From Knufia peltigerae (lineage: Eukaryota > Ascomycota > Eurotiomycetes > Chaetothyriales > Trichomeriaceae), in the NCBI GenBank assembly GCA_030247855.1, contig JAPDRN010000074.1, positions 1 to 64,000 on the forward strand: a stretch of DNA of 64,000 bases. The letters run 5' to 3'. Under the pieces are notes generated by a model that had not been told where the DNA came from, ran no database searches, and worked only from the letters and a program-made list of their open reading frames with translations. A program made the position numbers and the translations under genes. Shown here piece by piece: positions 44,262 through 55,656 of the stretch (its first letter is position 1; each line of letters starts with the position of its first letter).

Positions 44262-45853
44262 GACTGCGAAGGGGGGAGGGAAAACGTCCAGTGCACCTCC
44301 GCAGGTGGAGGACAAGGCTGGCGCTTAACTCGAGCACGACGGGTGAGGCAAGCGTGGGCCTATGTCGTTACATCGGAGTTCGAGAGGCCTGGTCACCGGG
44401 GGATATGCCAACGAACCATTGCAGAGGGCGGTGCTGTGTCTGTCCGGGTGGTTTGCGAGGCGGCTTCCGTTGAGGCTTTGGTGGTGGTGGAGGGAAGTAA
44501 AAGGGTGCTGTGCTGGTACGATATGGAGCTAAGCTCGCTCGCGACAGGATTCATGTCGGTACAATGGGCATTTGGACGGGAATGTTCGCGAAGGAGAGAG
44601 AAAGGGAGGACAAGCAGAGAGAGGTTGCGAACGTGGTATCAGTCCCTCTTGACTTGTGTTGTGATCGAGGGACAAGGAAGAGAGAGGTCGGTGTCGGGGT
44701 TCGGAGGGGAACGCGCAGCCAAGTCTGGGAACTAAACTAAACATTCATTAGCAGCCCTGCTTCGTACCTTGGGGATCGTTTGGTGGTTGAAGAGAGAAAA
44801 AGTTGTTGGTGATGGTGGAGAGGAATTCGCAGCCCACTTGACTTGGAGTATGGAGAACGAGGACTTGACGGCACTCAACAAGCCCGCCTACAGCAACTCC
44901 CGAGTTCCACCAATACAGGCGACAAGCCTAGTGCTCCCGGTGGCTTTTTCTAGGCGGTGCTTACAGGCTGCCAAGGGGACTCCGGGGGTCTTGTTTCTTT
45001 TTTAGCCACGGGGCAACCCTCAATCAGGGCCCCTCAACCACTTCTCTTAGTCGGTGCCAAGGTGGTCCATACAAATTATTAAATGCTTGGAATGCCTTGG
45101 TATATTTATGCAGTGCTCATCCTGGCTCACGATCTACATTGGCAAGATCTCGTACCACTTTGATTCCATCCACCTGTAACTCAAGACTCGTGCGATACAC
45201 CGCAGGTGTCACCATCGACTCGAGTTCGGGAGCCACAGCCAAGGCTCACTCAAAACGAAGCAGATACGTGTTGCACCCTTCTAGCAGCGACGATCAATGC
45301 TCGGCACCTTTGACGATATACCTCGGGTACTACTAGTACGATCGCAGCCTGGTAGTACATAGTTCAGACGAGATGCCGAGAATCTACTGTAGGTACGGAG
45401 TACTGTAGCCAGGACAGCTCGAGAAACCCTGGTGTGGCTTTGTTGTCGATCTTCCTGTACGTAAGAATAAGGCTGACGCAACAAGGGGCATCAAACGCGC
45501 GGCATAAGACATTCAACAAGGTCATTGATCCTGCTTTCCCACCAACTATGTCGTTGACAGCTGGCACTGTGCTCCGTACATAGAGAGCGTTATGTTCAAT
45601 ATGTCGAACATCATCCTTGTTGACTATCACTCTTGGCAGCTTCGTTCCCACCAGAACCAAACACCTGGGGAGGCGATCCTGATATGGAGGAAGGCGGCTC
45701 TCCTACCGCTACCCCTATTATCCACCAGTACCGCTAAGCTCGACTTTCGTAACTCCTTTCTTGGCTTTGTCGTGAGGTTGATTCTCATATCAAGTCCCTA
45801 TTATCAACGCTTCGTCTCTGAAGATCTTCCTGAGTACTCCACTCAAGTAGGCA
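44262..45853. other. Intergenic region
   Basis: Promoter of the APH-like gene and 3' flank of the permease. A 266-codon plus-strand frame covering 43935-44735 is mainly the antisense of the APH gene. TACGGAGTA-like copies occur at about 45396 and 45571. Confidence 0.5.
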
Positions 45854-48023
45854 TCAACGTATTGTGCTCGTACCGGAGCTAGCCTGCTCGTCTTTGATGA
45901 TTTGCACCTTGTCGGCTCCGCCCTGCTGAACACCCGCATTCGACTCGACATCTGTACTCGCTAATTTGTGATCCTCACCCTCACGCTGGGACTTGGCGTG
46001 GCTCGGACGTTGGATGCGTTGCCATTCTTTGTCGTCGTCTACTTCGTCCACTTGATTTGCCGTGGTGTTGACAGCGTCGTCATCAACTTCTTCCGGAATG
46101 AATAGGTTGAGGAACAAAGACAGGAAAGCGGTAACAGCAAAGCCGGTTTCGCACACGAGTTCGATAGCGTTCATCTAGAGAACAAATCAGCATGAGAACA
46201 AGCAATCCATGATTACCAGATGAGGAGCAACTTACAAAACCTCGGAGGGCAGAGTTGTCACCTTCATAGGTGAAGACATAGTTGAACCTGCATTTATCGA
46301 GTCAGGTACTCGGCATGAGTACTAGGAAAGGAGGGATAAATACCAATCAGGAACCAATGTTGCACCGAAACCCACTGACATGGCTGCTGTCAGGACAAAA
46401 CGATTGCGTCTTGTAAATCGTACGGTCGAAATGATACGAACGCCAGAAATCGCAACAGCCGAGAACAGGAACGTAGTCATGCCACCGAGGACTGAAGACG
46501 GAATGGCCACGAGCGCAGCAGCAAACTTGGAGAAGATGCCCATGAGAATCAGCCAGAAGCAGCAACAGTATCCGGCCTTCCTGTTGGCACAGCGCGTGAG
46601 GGCGATGACTCCATTATTCTGGGCGAAAGTCGACATTGGCGTGATGGTGCAGAGACAGGCGAACATTCCATTCAATCCGTCGGCGAGAACACCACCCTGG
46701 ATACGAGAGTCGAAAATCGGTCCTTCGACTTCAAGGCGAGATACATCACAGCTGGCAGTGATATCTCCAATCGCTTCCATCATGAGCACTAGGAATACTG
46801 CTAAGAACGGTAACACCATCGGCCTAAAAACAGTTTAGCATGGATTCTCAACGAGCAATTGGCAGGTAGACTGACCCATAAAGTGACAGTGGGAAGGTAT
46901 CGACCCAGATGAAGGAAGCAGCTTTCGCGCTCTTGATTCCAGAATCGTCAAAATAATTCGTGGCTGCAGCGATGATGCATCCAACAAGCAGACCAACAAC
47001 GACCGCGCATGATCTCCTATGACAATTAGGATGAGCTTTGGGCTCTTCGCGCCTGGACGAGAAGCCAACGTACATGATGGGACTGCCGAATCTCTCGCAC
47101 AGTATGATGGTGACAAAGACACTGAATCCCAGTCCTATGAACTCAGCCGAACCCCAAGGCAAGGCATGCGGCGCATTGTTGTTGGGGCAATTCTGGAACA
47201 GGCCTTCCTCTGGTCTTGATCTGCAGGAACCCGTACCTCCAGCCCTTGTAGTCATTAGTGTAACCGGTTCAAACAAGGAGTTCAGGCATGCGTACCAGTT
47301 CTCGAAACCAGATCCGATCAAATTGATACCAATGAGAACCACAGTAGGTCCTGTCACAAGTGGAGGGAAAGCCTTCTTCAAGACCTTGGCAGGCGCAAAT
47401 GACAGGCAAATCTCAAGTAGGGCACAGATACAAGCCGTTCCTAGGATGGCACCGTAACCTCTTGGACAGGCAAGACGATTCCCGTCACTGTCGCTGGGAC
47501 AATAGCCCGACTCATACATCTGGGCCAAACCTCCCAAAGCAACTGGGATGGTAGCAAACGAGGTGCCAACCACACTGATGATGCCAGTGCCGATGAAGTA
47601 AGAGCTTCTATAGATGTGAAACCGTGTGATTTGAACCGAGGACAGAATCCCACAGACAATCAGTGATGTTGACACGAGGTACTGAGCAGTCTCAGTCGGC
47701 AAATTGGCGCCTCCAGTTCCCGACAGGATGATAGGCGGCGTGATCAAACCAGCTAACATGGACAAGGCATGCTGAAATCCGAGGAGCAGTGCTAGTAAGA
47801 TGGGCATCTTGTCGTTCAAGCCAAAGAATGGTGCCGTTTGTTTCGATTTCTTCATGAAGGGCAGGTTCGGTGTGAACAGGAATGCATAGTCGTAGTCACC
47901 GATGAGACCGTCCCTTGTGGTGACGCTTCGAACGATTCGACGTGGGATATCCTTGGCCCTGTCCATGAAAGGACGTTTGGGCGTTGTGTCGGGTCCGATG
48001 TGGTCGGGCTCCATGGTGAGCAT
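45854..48023 (-). CDS. NCS2-family purine (uric acid/xanthine) permease
   Basis: Proton-coupled plasma-membrane importer of oxidised purines, UapA/UapC-like. 647 aa, five exons: 48023-47074, 47016-46876, 46823-46344, 46287-46236, 46174-45854; introns 57, 52, 56 and 61 nt, all joining in phase. Marks: GFQHALSMLAG in TM1 (QH motif), MMEAIGDITASCDVSRLEVEG with the substrate-binding Glu, and the family signature QNNGVIALTR. These are followed by helices through GVRIISTV, and a C-terminal acidic, Ser/Glu-rich cytosolic tail with IPEEVDDD, of the kind that carries endocytosis signals. About 12-14 membrane segments. The 57-nt first intron is a multiple of three and has no stop, so the unspliced message would also read through. 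Confidence 0.93.
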
Positions 48024-49663
48024 GAGATGAAAGACTGCGATAGAGGTGGTGAGTTAGTCCAGTAGGATAGAAAGTGTAGTGCTTTGAAAACAAAATCCCT
48101 ATTCAACTTCTTGTAGTCATCAAACAGCGTCAGAGAGCAGGGTCTCTCGGTTATCGAAAGTAGATCTCAGAGATATGCTTCCAGATAAGTCCCCTGCTCG
48201 TCGAGATGGGGAAGATCTGCTGTATATCAAGGCCAACTTCATCAAGCTCCAGATTATCGCCCAGATCGACTTCAATCAGCCGATGTCGCATGATCTCGTC
48301 AATGGCGACGAGCTAGAAGCCTAGAACAACTCTCTATGACTCGACATGGGCTAACTTCGAAAGCTAGGTCATTACACCAGCTTCCGCACGCGAACGACGC
48401 CTCCTAAGACCCAGGAGGCCGACGTGGAGGTCTCGGCGACATGACCTGGCACCTTCAGCAGTTGTGTGCCCAGACTCGACTTTTGTCCAGTGTTCGTCAG
48501 GATGGGAGGAGCTTGTGATGGAGTGCGATAGTGATGTCAACCGCAGCCTCATCGAGGTGCCGAGCACGAACCTGATTGGTGGTCGCCTCTACTTGCGCAA
48601 ATGTGTCAGTCGAGGTTTTTTGATGCCAAGTTGACATGGCAAAGCCGTCTGATAAGCATCTCAATTAGTATTGGCACATGAAGCCTTCTCTGAAATCTCC
48701 GCCTCTTCCTTATCAGACTCAGGTTCGCACCTCGTGAAAATATCATTCCACTTCTTCTTGGGTTGACGATGATCAGGAGTCTGGCTCTTTGCTGTGGGGC
48801 ATATCTTCCAAAGTGGGTTGATAATCGCATTATCACGGAAAAACTGGCAAGCGAGAGACCAATTCTGGAAGCCATTAACAGCTACGAATGATGAGGGATT
48901 CGTTGGAAATGTAGAAATACTCTGCATCTGTCGCTTCTAAGATACGCGGACGATCCGCATCTGATTACAATCAGCCAAGTGGCTAAGTCATCTTTGGTGG
49001 TAATGATATTCATGATACCTTCGAGCTTATCAACTCCTTGGTATCGAGCATCGATAACTTCAGGTCCAAGGCTAATGGTCAGACTTGAATGTCGAAAAGA
49101 AGTTGTTGTGCAAATCAAAGAAGAGGAGGGAATCGTCGTACCGCTTTGAGTCTAGCCTGCACCTCTATCATTGGCCACCAGCACCGCAGAAATGGGTCTC
49201 ACATTACGGCGTCTGAGATGCATGATGAACTGCAATATTATGGCATTTCCATCAGAGAGGAATGTTTGGAAGTTGTTGATTTACTATTTGGTTCTTGCTA
49301 AGTCGGAGTGTGTGCTCACAAATTAGTCAAACACTTACTAAAGTCATTCCACCGGAGACGATGAATAGTGCCCCAAGAAGGTATCGACGAATGAGGTATT
49401 TGATACCGTTTGCTGTCTTCGGTTGGCGCATCAAATTATCACACTCGTCTTTTTTGTAGCAATTGCACTCATTTCCTCTTCTGACCTGGAAGTGCTCTTT
49501 CCATGCTCTCTACTTCTTTTTTGGAAGCTGCTCAACCTATTCACACCTGAGGGGTTCTCTTGACAACCAGGACCCATTCTATCAACCCGAAACATGATCC
49601 CTGATTCGACAAATTCTACAAGACCAGAGGTCGCGACTTCGCGCCCTTGATATCTGGAAGAAC
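48024..49663. other. Intergenic region with possible gene remnants
   Basis: Minus-strand frames at 48661-48927 (includes NGFQNWSLACQFFRDNAII) and 48882-49118 (includes SLGPEVIDARYQGVDKLEG) look more protein-like than chance but have no ATG-anchored, spliceable model and no family I recognise. They may be relics. The region also serves the divergent permease and Fungal_trans_2 promoters. Confidence 0.4.
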
Positions 49664-51437
49664 ATGACGAGAACGGGTGGGGATACCAGAACAGACCCAG
49701 GACCTCCACTTCTGTTCGTCAACAAGGATGCCTCAAATCTCAGCCGCACCAAAGCAGAGGCTTTCGCCGTGGGCTCCCACATGTCGAAGGTCTATAGGAG
49801 GTGGTCAAAGTCTCAAAAATTGAGGAATCTTAGACCAACCGCAAGTGTTCTGCAGTCTACCAATGTGTACTTAGAGATACGTCGTCACCCTCGCAAATCA
49901 CTTCTCGAGGAATGCGACGAAAGTGAAGTGGCCGGGTCTCCCCAGGCAGTCGGGGCGTTCTTGAAGCTGATCATCGACCGAATGAAATCGACCATTCCCG
50001 CAAAGGTATCGATCTATAGCCACGGCTACTCACCAACCATCTACAGGGCCATGGAATACTGTACGTATCCTCTACTGGAATTGAGAAGTCACGACCGACC
50101 AAGACTAATCAAGGCCAGTCATGCGAGTATTGGTACCAAACAACTCCCCAGTCTACAGCATTTTCGAAGTCAGCAATGTCAACTGCGTGGTAAGTAAGGA
50201 TTTCCTGACTACAGCTATTTTCTATTCTAACCACAAATCAATATTCAGTACTTTTTAGAAATCATTGCGAGTTCTTCGGCTCAATACCTATATCATGCTG
50301 CCTTCGCCTTGCTACATTTGGTCGTGGGAAATGTGATTCCTCGAACCAATTCTTCTCGAAATGCGCTTCAGCACACGGCGACGGCAATCTTTCTGCTCCG
50401 CAAAATCTTGTCCGAGCGACCTCTCCAGAACGACGATGCTACATTTGTAGCAATCGTCTGTTTGGCATCCTTTTCGGTAAGCAGACCCTGTCTAAACGGC
50501 CCGTAGGTATTTCACAGCAGAGACTTAACAAAACCTATTCTAGCGTGCATTGGGCGACTATGCAGGATATAGCATTCACCGAACTCGTATCTCAGAAATG
50601 ATGGAATCTCGCGGTGGTCTTCAAAAGACTGGCCTTCACGGATTTGTCAAGGCGCTCACCTTGCAATTCGCTCCTCCGGACTGTATTCCCCTCGCATTAT
50701 GCTTCAACCGACAGCCTAAGGCGTCGAAGAGTGGAGTCGTCGACATGGCCGACCCTTTTTTCTACAACACTCGTTGTTTGCTACCAGAACCGCCTCCGAG
50801 CCCTTCGTTGAAAAGCAACCTCACGACCACACTCGAAAAGTTGCCACCTAGCTTCCAGAATCTCATCATCCAGACCCCGCTTCACGCCAATACGGTCCGG
50901 CTCCTGCTCCGTGTCGCGGACGCTCGCACGAAGCAATCACGGATCCAAGGCGGCAAGCGACAAGACCCTTCTTCTAGCTGGCAGGTCGGTCGGTACAGTG
51001 ACTTTTGGGAATGCTGTCCGTCAATCTCCCGCCCTGGTCCGGATCTGGAGAAATACCTCTGCCTGGCGCTACTGCTGTACACGGCCAACGAGTTCGCTCC
51101 GCAGAGGGCTTGTCACAAGGGCATGGCGTTGTACAGCGGCCCACGGACGCTGTTGGCAGGGGAGATTGGGCTGCTGGGCCGCCAACAGCTCACAACAGAT
51201 CAAAAGGGGTGCTGGATGTGGGTCTGGTGGGTTCTCATTGATAGCTGGAGCGAAGTCGACAAGACGACGGAGACGGCGACGTTACTGACGAATCAATTCT
51301 GGGCTGCTTTTTCCGAGGTGCAATCATGGAGTGACCTGCAAGGGATTCTGGAAGGATTCTTTTGGGGCGGGAAGTTTGGGGACGCAATAAAGCGTATTGT
51401 GGATGCCGCACACTCCGATGGCTTCCAGGAGAGTTGA
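49664..51437 (+). CDS. Fungal_trans_2-type transcription regulator without Zn cluster
   Basis: 529 aa, four exons: 49664-50060, 50119-50189, 50249-50476, 50544-51437; introns 58, 59 and 67 nt, in phase. The N-terminus (LLFVNKDASNLSRTKAEAFA, then VGSHMSKVYRRW) is the short basic motif typical of the many Zn-cluster-less fungal proteins with a Fungal_trans_2 domain; the domain follows from about residue 125 (FMRVLVPNNSPVYSIFEVSN). Further marks: helix pairs such as ASSSAQYLYHAAFALLHLVV, the block GDYAGYSIHRTRISEMMESR with GGL after it, and a C-terminal region with ADPFFYNTRCLLPEPP. Probably nuclear. It is convergent with a ketopantoate-reductase-like gene whose stop is 254 bp away. Confidence 0.85.
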
Positions 51438-51691
51438 TGGGAACTGCCACCAATGCAACCAAGGTTAGGATATGGGCGTCGAGGAATCTCAAACCTCCAT
51501 GCCGCTGCCAGAGACTACTCGATATATGATTACATTACCGAGGCACCTAAACAGGTATGTACAAAACATTCACCTCGTGAAATTTTGACCCTTGAACGTC
51601 TCGACTGTGTCGCGAGCGAGCACCTGCTCCCCTTGTACCGACTTCTCATCCTACCCTCGGGTCTCATTCGCCCTTGACCGGGGCGGACGAA

Positions 51692-52998
51692 TCATTTTAC
51701 ATTCCCCTTTTGCTTGAACTGCTCCATGATGTCGCCTCCTCCGTAGTCCTTCATGGGTGGAAGTTCCAACATGCCCTTGTTCTGCTTGGTCCGGAGTTGC
51801 AAGGCCTTGAGCATCGAATAAATGAACCCCAAAGTGGGAGCGGGGACGTTGTGTCTACGAGCTTCTGCGAGAGGAGCTCCGACGATGATCTCAAATTCCA
51901 TAAAATTGCCCTAAAGTTTTGTTGTACCTTGTCAGTTCCCGAGACTACACGAGCAATGAGGAGTCACCCGAGGGAGCTTGTCAATGTCAAACATACCTTT
52001 CTCGAATCCTGCAACATACTCGGACTGAAATAAGCGTCAATCTTGTCTCCCGCCAGCGAAATGTCCTCCTGGTCCGGAGCCAACCTTACACCGCAAGCTC
52101 GGGCGATGCTCTTGATCTCCATCATTATGGGGAGGACAAGCTCGGTGATGGGGTCTTTGGCGGACCTCAACCTCGTCGTGTCCATGCCCGTGATGGTACA
52201 GACCGAATTGTAAGAGGCGTTGTAGACGAGCTTCTTCCACCGATCGAAACTGACGTCCGGGTTGTGTTCGACGGTCGGCTTGCCGGATGCCTTGTACAGA
52301 TCCACAAATTTCGAAGCCTCGTCGATTTGTGTTTGCTTGTCGAGATTGGGATTGTCAAAGGCCCCCACGAGTAAAGTGTCGTGGTCCTGGTGAAAGACGG
52401 TCGCCGCTCGTAGTTCCGCAGAGCTCATTCGCGAAATGCCAGAGACGACGACGTTCTGCGGGAACCTCTCAATCACGGGTTTCTCGATGTTCAAGCCGTT
52501 CTGGATCAAAACGATGACCGTCTTGCCGGGGGTGACGGCCGGTGAGATCAGGTCAGACACCGTCGGAGGTACGTCCGGGATGTTTTTGGTCGTGACGACG
52601 ACGTAGTCGAACATCAAGCCTTGCCCTTGCTCCTCGCTTTTACCGACATTTGGCACGGATTCGCACACTATCATACGCCGGAGATGAAAATCTGTCAGTC
52701 AAAGAGACTCAAAAGGCCCAATGCATAAGGAGCCGGACATCGGAAACAATGTTCTCGTCGTTCTGACCTGGCACGATGGGATTGCTAACTCACCCCGGGT
52801 TGGCCTCCATCCATTGACCTCTCCATGGTCGCACGACCACATCTGAATGCCATCTTTCTGGACAACGTCGTAATTCGACCTGAAGACACCCGTGACTTCG
52901 GCGAGTCCACTGGCCTCGAGGTTGTATGCCGTGACTGTTCCGATGCCGCCGAAGCCTACGACCAGGATCTGCTTCTTTTTTGCTTCGTAGGAGCCCAT
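51692..52998 (-). CDS. Ketopantoate reductase-like protein (ApbA/PanE)
   Basis: NADPH-dependent reduction of a 2-keto acid to a 2-hydroxy acid; 2-dehydropantoate for the true PanE, other keto acids for many fungal paralogs. 372 aa, three exons (52998-52794, 52691-51997, 51910-51692), introns 102 and 86 nt, in phase. Rossmann motif VVGFGGIGT at residues 13-21, FDYVVVTTKNIPD, then VIVLIQNGLN, and the catalytic-Lys helix SFDRWKKLVYNASYNSVCTI. The C-terminal domain ends GFIYSMLKALQLR...MKDYGGG. This form, with an extended ILVVGFGGIG opening, is the fungal cluster-type paralog rather than the obvious pantothenate enzyme, so the substrate is open. Confidence 0.88.
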
Positions 52999-53526
52999 TG
53001 CGAATACTTCAAATCTTCAAAAAAGGGACTGTTCTGTAGGGTTTGAAGGTGATCCGAACTTCGCAGACGTTTGAAAGAACCAGCTTGATTTAGAGTATCA
53101 CAGGGACATGTCTCCCGAAACGGAACCAAACGATTGATGCAGTCCCCTCTTCTGTTGGAGGTTGAAGTGGTTCATGTATGGCCCTGTCCGTCCTCAGTAA
53201 GGGGGGCACCAGATCTTCGGAAAGAAGCGAGTGGATCTGGAAAGTGCCGATAAGCAGCCCCACAGTACATTTCCAAGGCTGTAGGAAAATCATCGTCCAG
53301 GGTCAACTATGTCGAGAAATATGAGTTGATGAGAGCTTTCGACACAATTAAGAAGTGTCTTGGGTGTCTTGAAAGGCGAGGATACTTTGCTGAATTGTAC
53401 CTCAACTTCATCACCATTACTAACGTCCCGTAGACAGCCTGCTTCACCTGGACCTAGATACTTATTGAGAAGGAATTTTCCCGTTTAGCCTCGTAGTCAA
53501 TGGCAGCCGAAGCCCACCCTTGTTTG
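52999..53526. other. Intergenic region
   Basis: Promoter of the ApbA-like gene and 3' flank of the FMN oxidase. No gene. Confidence 0.6.
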
Positions 53527-54735
53527 TCACAATCTAGACATGATGCCAGGTCTCCCAGTGGTCAAGACGGCCAAGCAATGCTTGTTGATCTGTGAGAGCT
53601 TCGTAACACCAGCCAACCGCATGGCCATTTCGAATTCCTCCCGAAGCAATTGAATGGCCCGACTGACACCTGCTTCACCGGCATAACCTAGACCCCATAT
53701 GGGGATACGTCCCGCGAAACACATGTCTGCGCCTAGAGCCACCGCCTTGAATATATCAGTTCCCCTACGAATGCCACCGTCAATACCCAGCATCAGCTTG
53801 TTCTCCGGTGAGCGCGTGGAGTTGATGTTTCGCGCTGCCTCGGCGCAGTCAGGTAAGGCCTCGAGAGTCGCCGGGCATCCGTCGAGCTGGCGACCGCCGT
53901 GGTTCGAGATGATGACACCTTTAACTCGTGGGTACGTGGCCGCCATATACACGTCTTCGGGTGCGTACACCCCCTTTAGCCAAATTTCCATGCCTTCAGG
54001 CACGACGTCAGGGTCACTAAGCCAGGGCAAAAGCTTGTCCCATGTGGTCGAGGCATCCCTGGGCAGACCTACAAACGACGCGGGTGATTCTCCACTCTTC
54101 TCGTCGACAATGTTTGGGAACTTCATTCCCGGAGGCAAATTGATGCCGTTTCGGTACTCGGCCAAGCGTCGACCAAGCGTCGGTGCATCGACGGTCATGA
54201 TCACAGCGCGATACCCGAGCTCGCTTGCCTTTTTGAACAACGTTTGCATACCAGACCGAGTGCTGGCCCCGGACGACTGAATGCCATAAGGATTCGTACC
54301 ACCAACTTCGGCGCTCGCCTTCCTCACGTCCTCCATGGACCGCGTCGCCCAGTGCGAGAGACCCATGGCGATATTGGCCTTTGCAGCTGCTCGTGACGTG
54401 GCGACCTCGCCTTCCGGGTGGGCCAGACAGTGCATCGCTGCAGGGGAGAAACCGAACGGCATCGACACCCTCTGCCCGAATATCGTGGTCGATGCATCTA
54501 CTTCGGCGACATTGCGCAGGATCCGTGGCACGATGCGGTACGCATTGTAGGCTTCCTCGTTTGCCTGGGTCGAGATAGAGTCCATGGAGCCAGAATTGAT
54601 ATATTCAGCCCATTTAGCATCGATCTTGGCGCTTCCTTGTCGTCGGATATCCGCTATCGTCCATGCAATGGGAGAAATTGCCATCTTGGATTGAGAAGGA
54701 GGGGGAAGCCTCTCTGCACCGACGTTGCTGGCCAT
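53527..54735 (-). CDS. FMN-dependent 2-hydroxyacid oxidase/dehydrogenase
   Basis: Oxidises an alpha-hydroxy acid (glycolate- or lactate-like) to the keto acid. 402 aa, single exon; the first in-frame ATG is at 54735 (a TTG further up is not credible). TIM-barrel marks in order: IVPRILRNVAEVDASTTIFG, then MPFGFSPAAMHCLAHPEGEV, YRAVIMTVDAPTLGRRLAEY, the Lys of EIWLKGVYAPEDV, the active-site SNHGGRQLDG (His279), then LGIDGGIRRGTDIFKAVALG and FAGRIPIWGLGYAGEAGV. All key residues are present, so it should be active. There is no cytochrome b2 domain and no clear targeting signal; a C-terminal SRL ends the protein, a type-1 peroxisomal targeting signal (SKL-like), so a peroxisomal location with catalase is likely. 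Confidence 0.93.
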   Translation of the reverse strand: MASNVGAERLPPPSQSKMAISPIAWTIADIRRQGSAKIDAKWAEYINSGSMDSISTQANEEAYNAYRIVPRILRNVAEVDASTTIFGQRVSMPFGFSPAAMHCLAHPEGEVATSRAAAKANIAMGLSHWATRSMEDVRKASAEVGGTNPYGIQSSGASTRSGMQTLFKKASELGYRAVIMTVDAPTLGRRLAEYRNGINLPPGMKFPNIVDEKSGESPASFVGLPRDASTTWDKLLPWLSDPDVVPEGMEIWLKGVYAPEDVYMAATYPRVKGVIISNHGGRQLDGCPATLEALPDCAEAARNINSTRSPENKLMLGIDGGIRRGTDIFKAVALGADMCFAGRIPIWGLGYAGEAGVSRAIQLLREEFEMAMRLAGVTKLSQINKHCLAVLTTGRPGIMSRL

Positions 54736-55656
54736 GGCAGCAACTGAGAAGCAGGTTTCATCCAAAAAAGGGCAGCTAGATCAAGGAGAGAGTGATCTCT
54801 GGGCGGATTGAGTTAGCTTAATAAGGATACCTATACTCCAGGCCTCTCTAGGAGACGAGGTTTTAATGCCAATAACACAGGATTCAAAGATGTTTTAATC
54901 ACTGGTCTCATGAAGAGTACTCTGCTAACTGAGTATTCTTGTTGGGTGCACGTAACAAAATCCCAGTGTAAAGCTTGCGCAAAGTCTCGGGAAGTTCCTG
55001 GCGCAGTCAACGCTTACAGATCATATCCGCGTCTCAAGGACCCTTCGCGCCCTTTGTCTAGTAGAACTGACATACTCGAACGGTCACCGGAAGAAGCGGT
55101 ACGTATCGCGCGAGTGGAGAGAGATGGTACTGATATAGGACTTGTCCGTTCGGCTGGTTCCGACATATTGTGTGAGTGTACAGCAGCAACGCAACGCGGC
55201 CGCCATGAGTGTAAGTAAGAGATGCAATTTGTGGTCTAGCCTTGTTTGCAATAAGATGTCTGTGTAAATCAGCCAGTGATGACCCTGCTCAGGGAAAGTT
55301 CACTACAAAACATGCTGTCTTCACCATTCGGTGAAGTGTTGAATTTCATGACCCAAGGCCATTGATAACCGTCAATTTCAAAAGACAAGACTCGGCGTCA
55401 TTAAGGTCAAGTTGTGTCATTTGAAAGCGACGCGTCGTGACTCGTGAGGCGGTGATGATTTGTCGTCGAGATTGACAGTGTTGCTCCGGCAGGATCGAGG
55501 GAAGTCAAGGACAACTGCGCTTGACCTTCGAGCAGCCGAGACTGTCTGTTGCAGCTATCTCTCAAGGTGTCGTTGCTTTCAATCTATCGCACAGATCTGC
55601 AAAAAGTCCTGTGTTCATGCCCACCATGCCTTGGACAACATTGAATCACCTGAAAA
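54736..55656. other. Divergent promoter region FMN oxidase/RAD51 paralog
   Basis: About 920 bp. One 102-codon plus-strand frame (54910-55218) begins with ATG and is Cys/Arg-containing, but has no family character. No gene is called. Confidence 0.5.

Noticed and set aside
43935..44735. 266-codon plus-strand frame
   Set aside because: Mostly antisense of the APH-like gene, which has clear family motifs on the other strand.
54910..55218. 102-codon ATG frame with several Cys
   Set aside because: The Cys spacing fits no zinc motif and no continuation or family was recognised.
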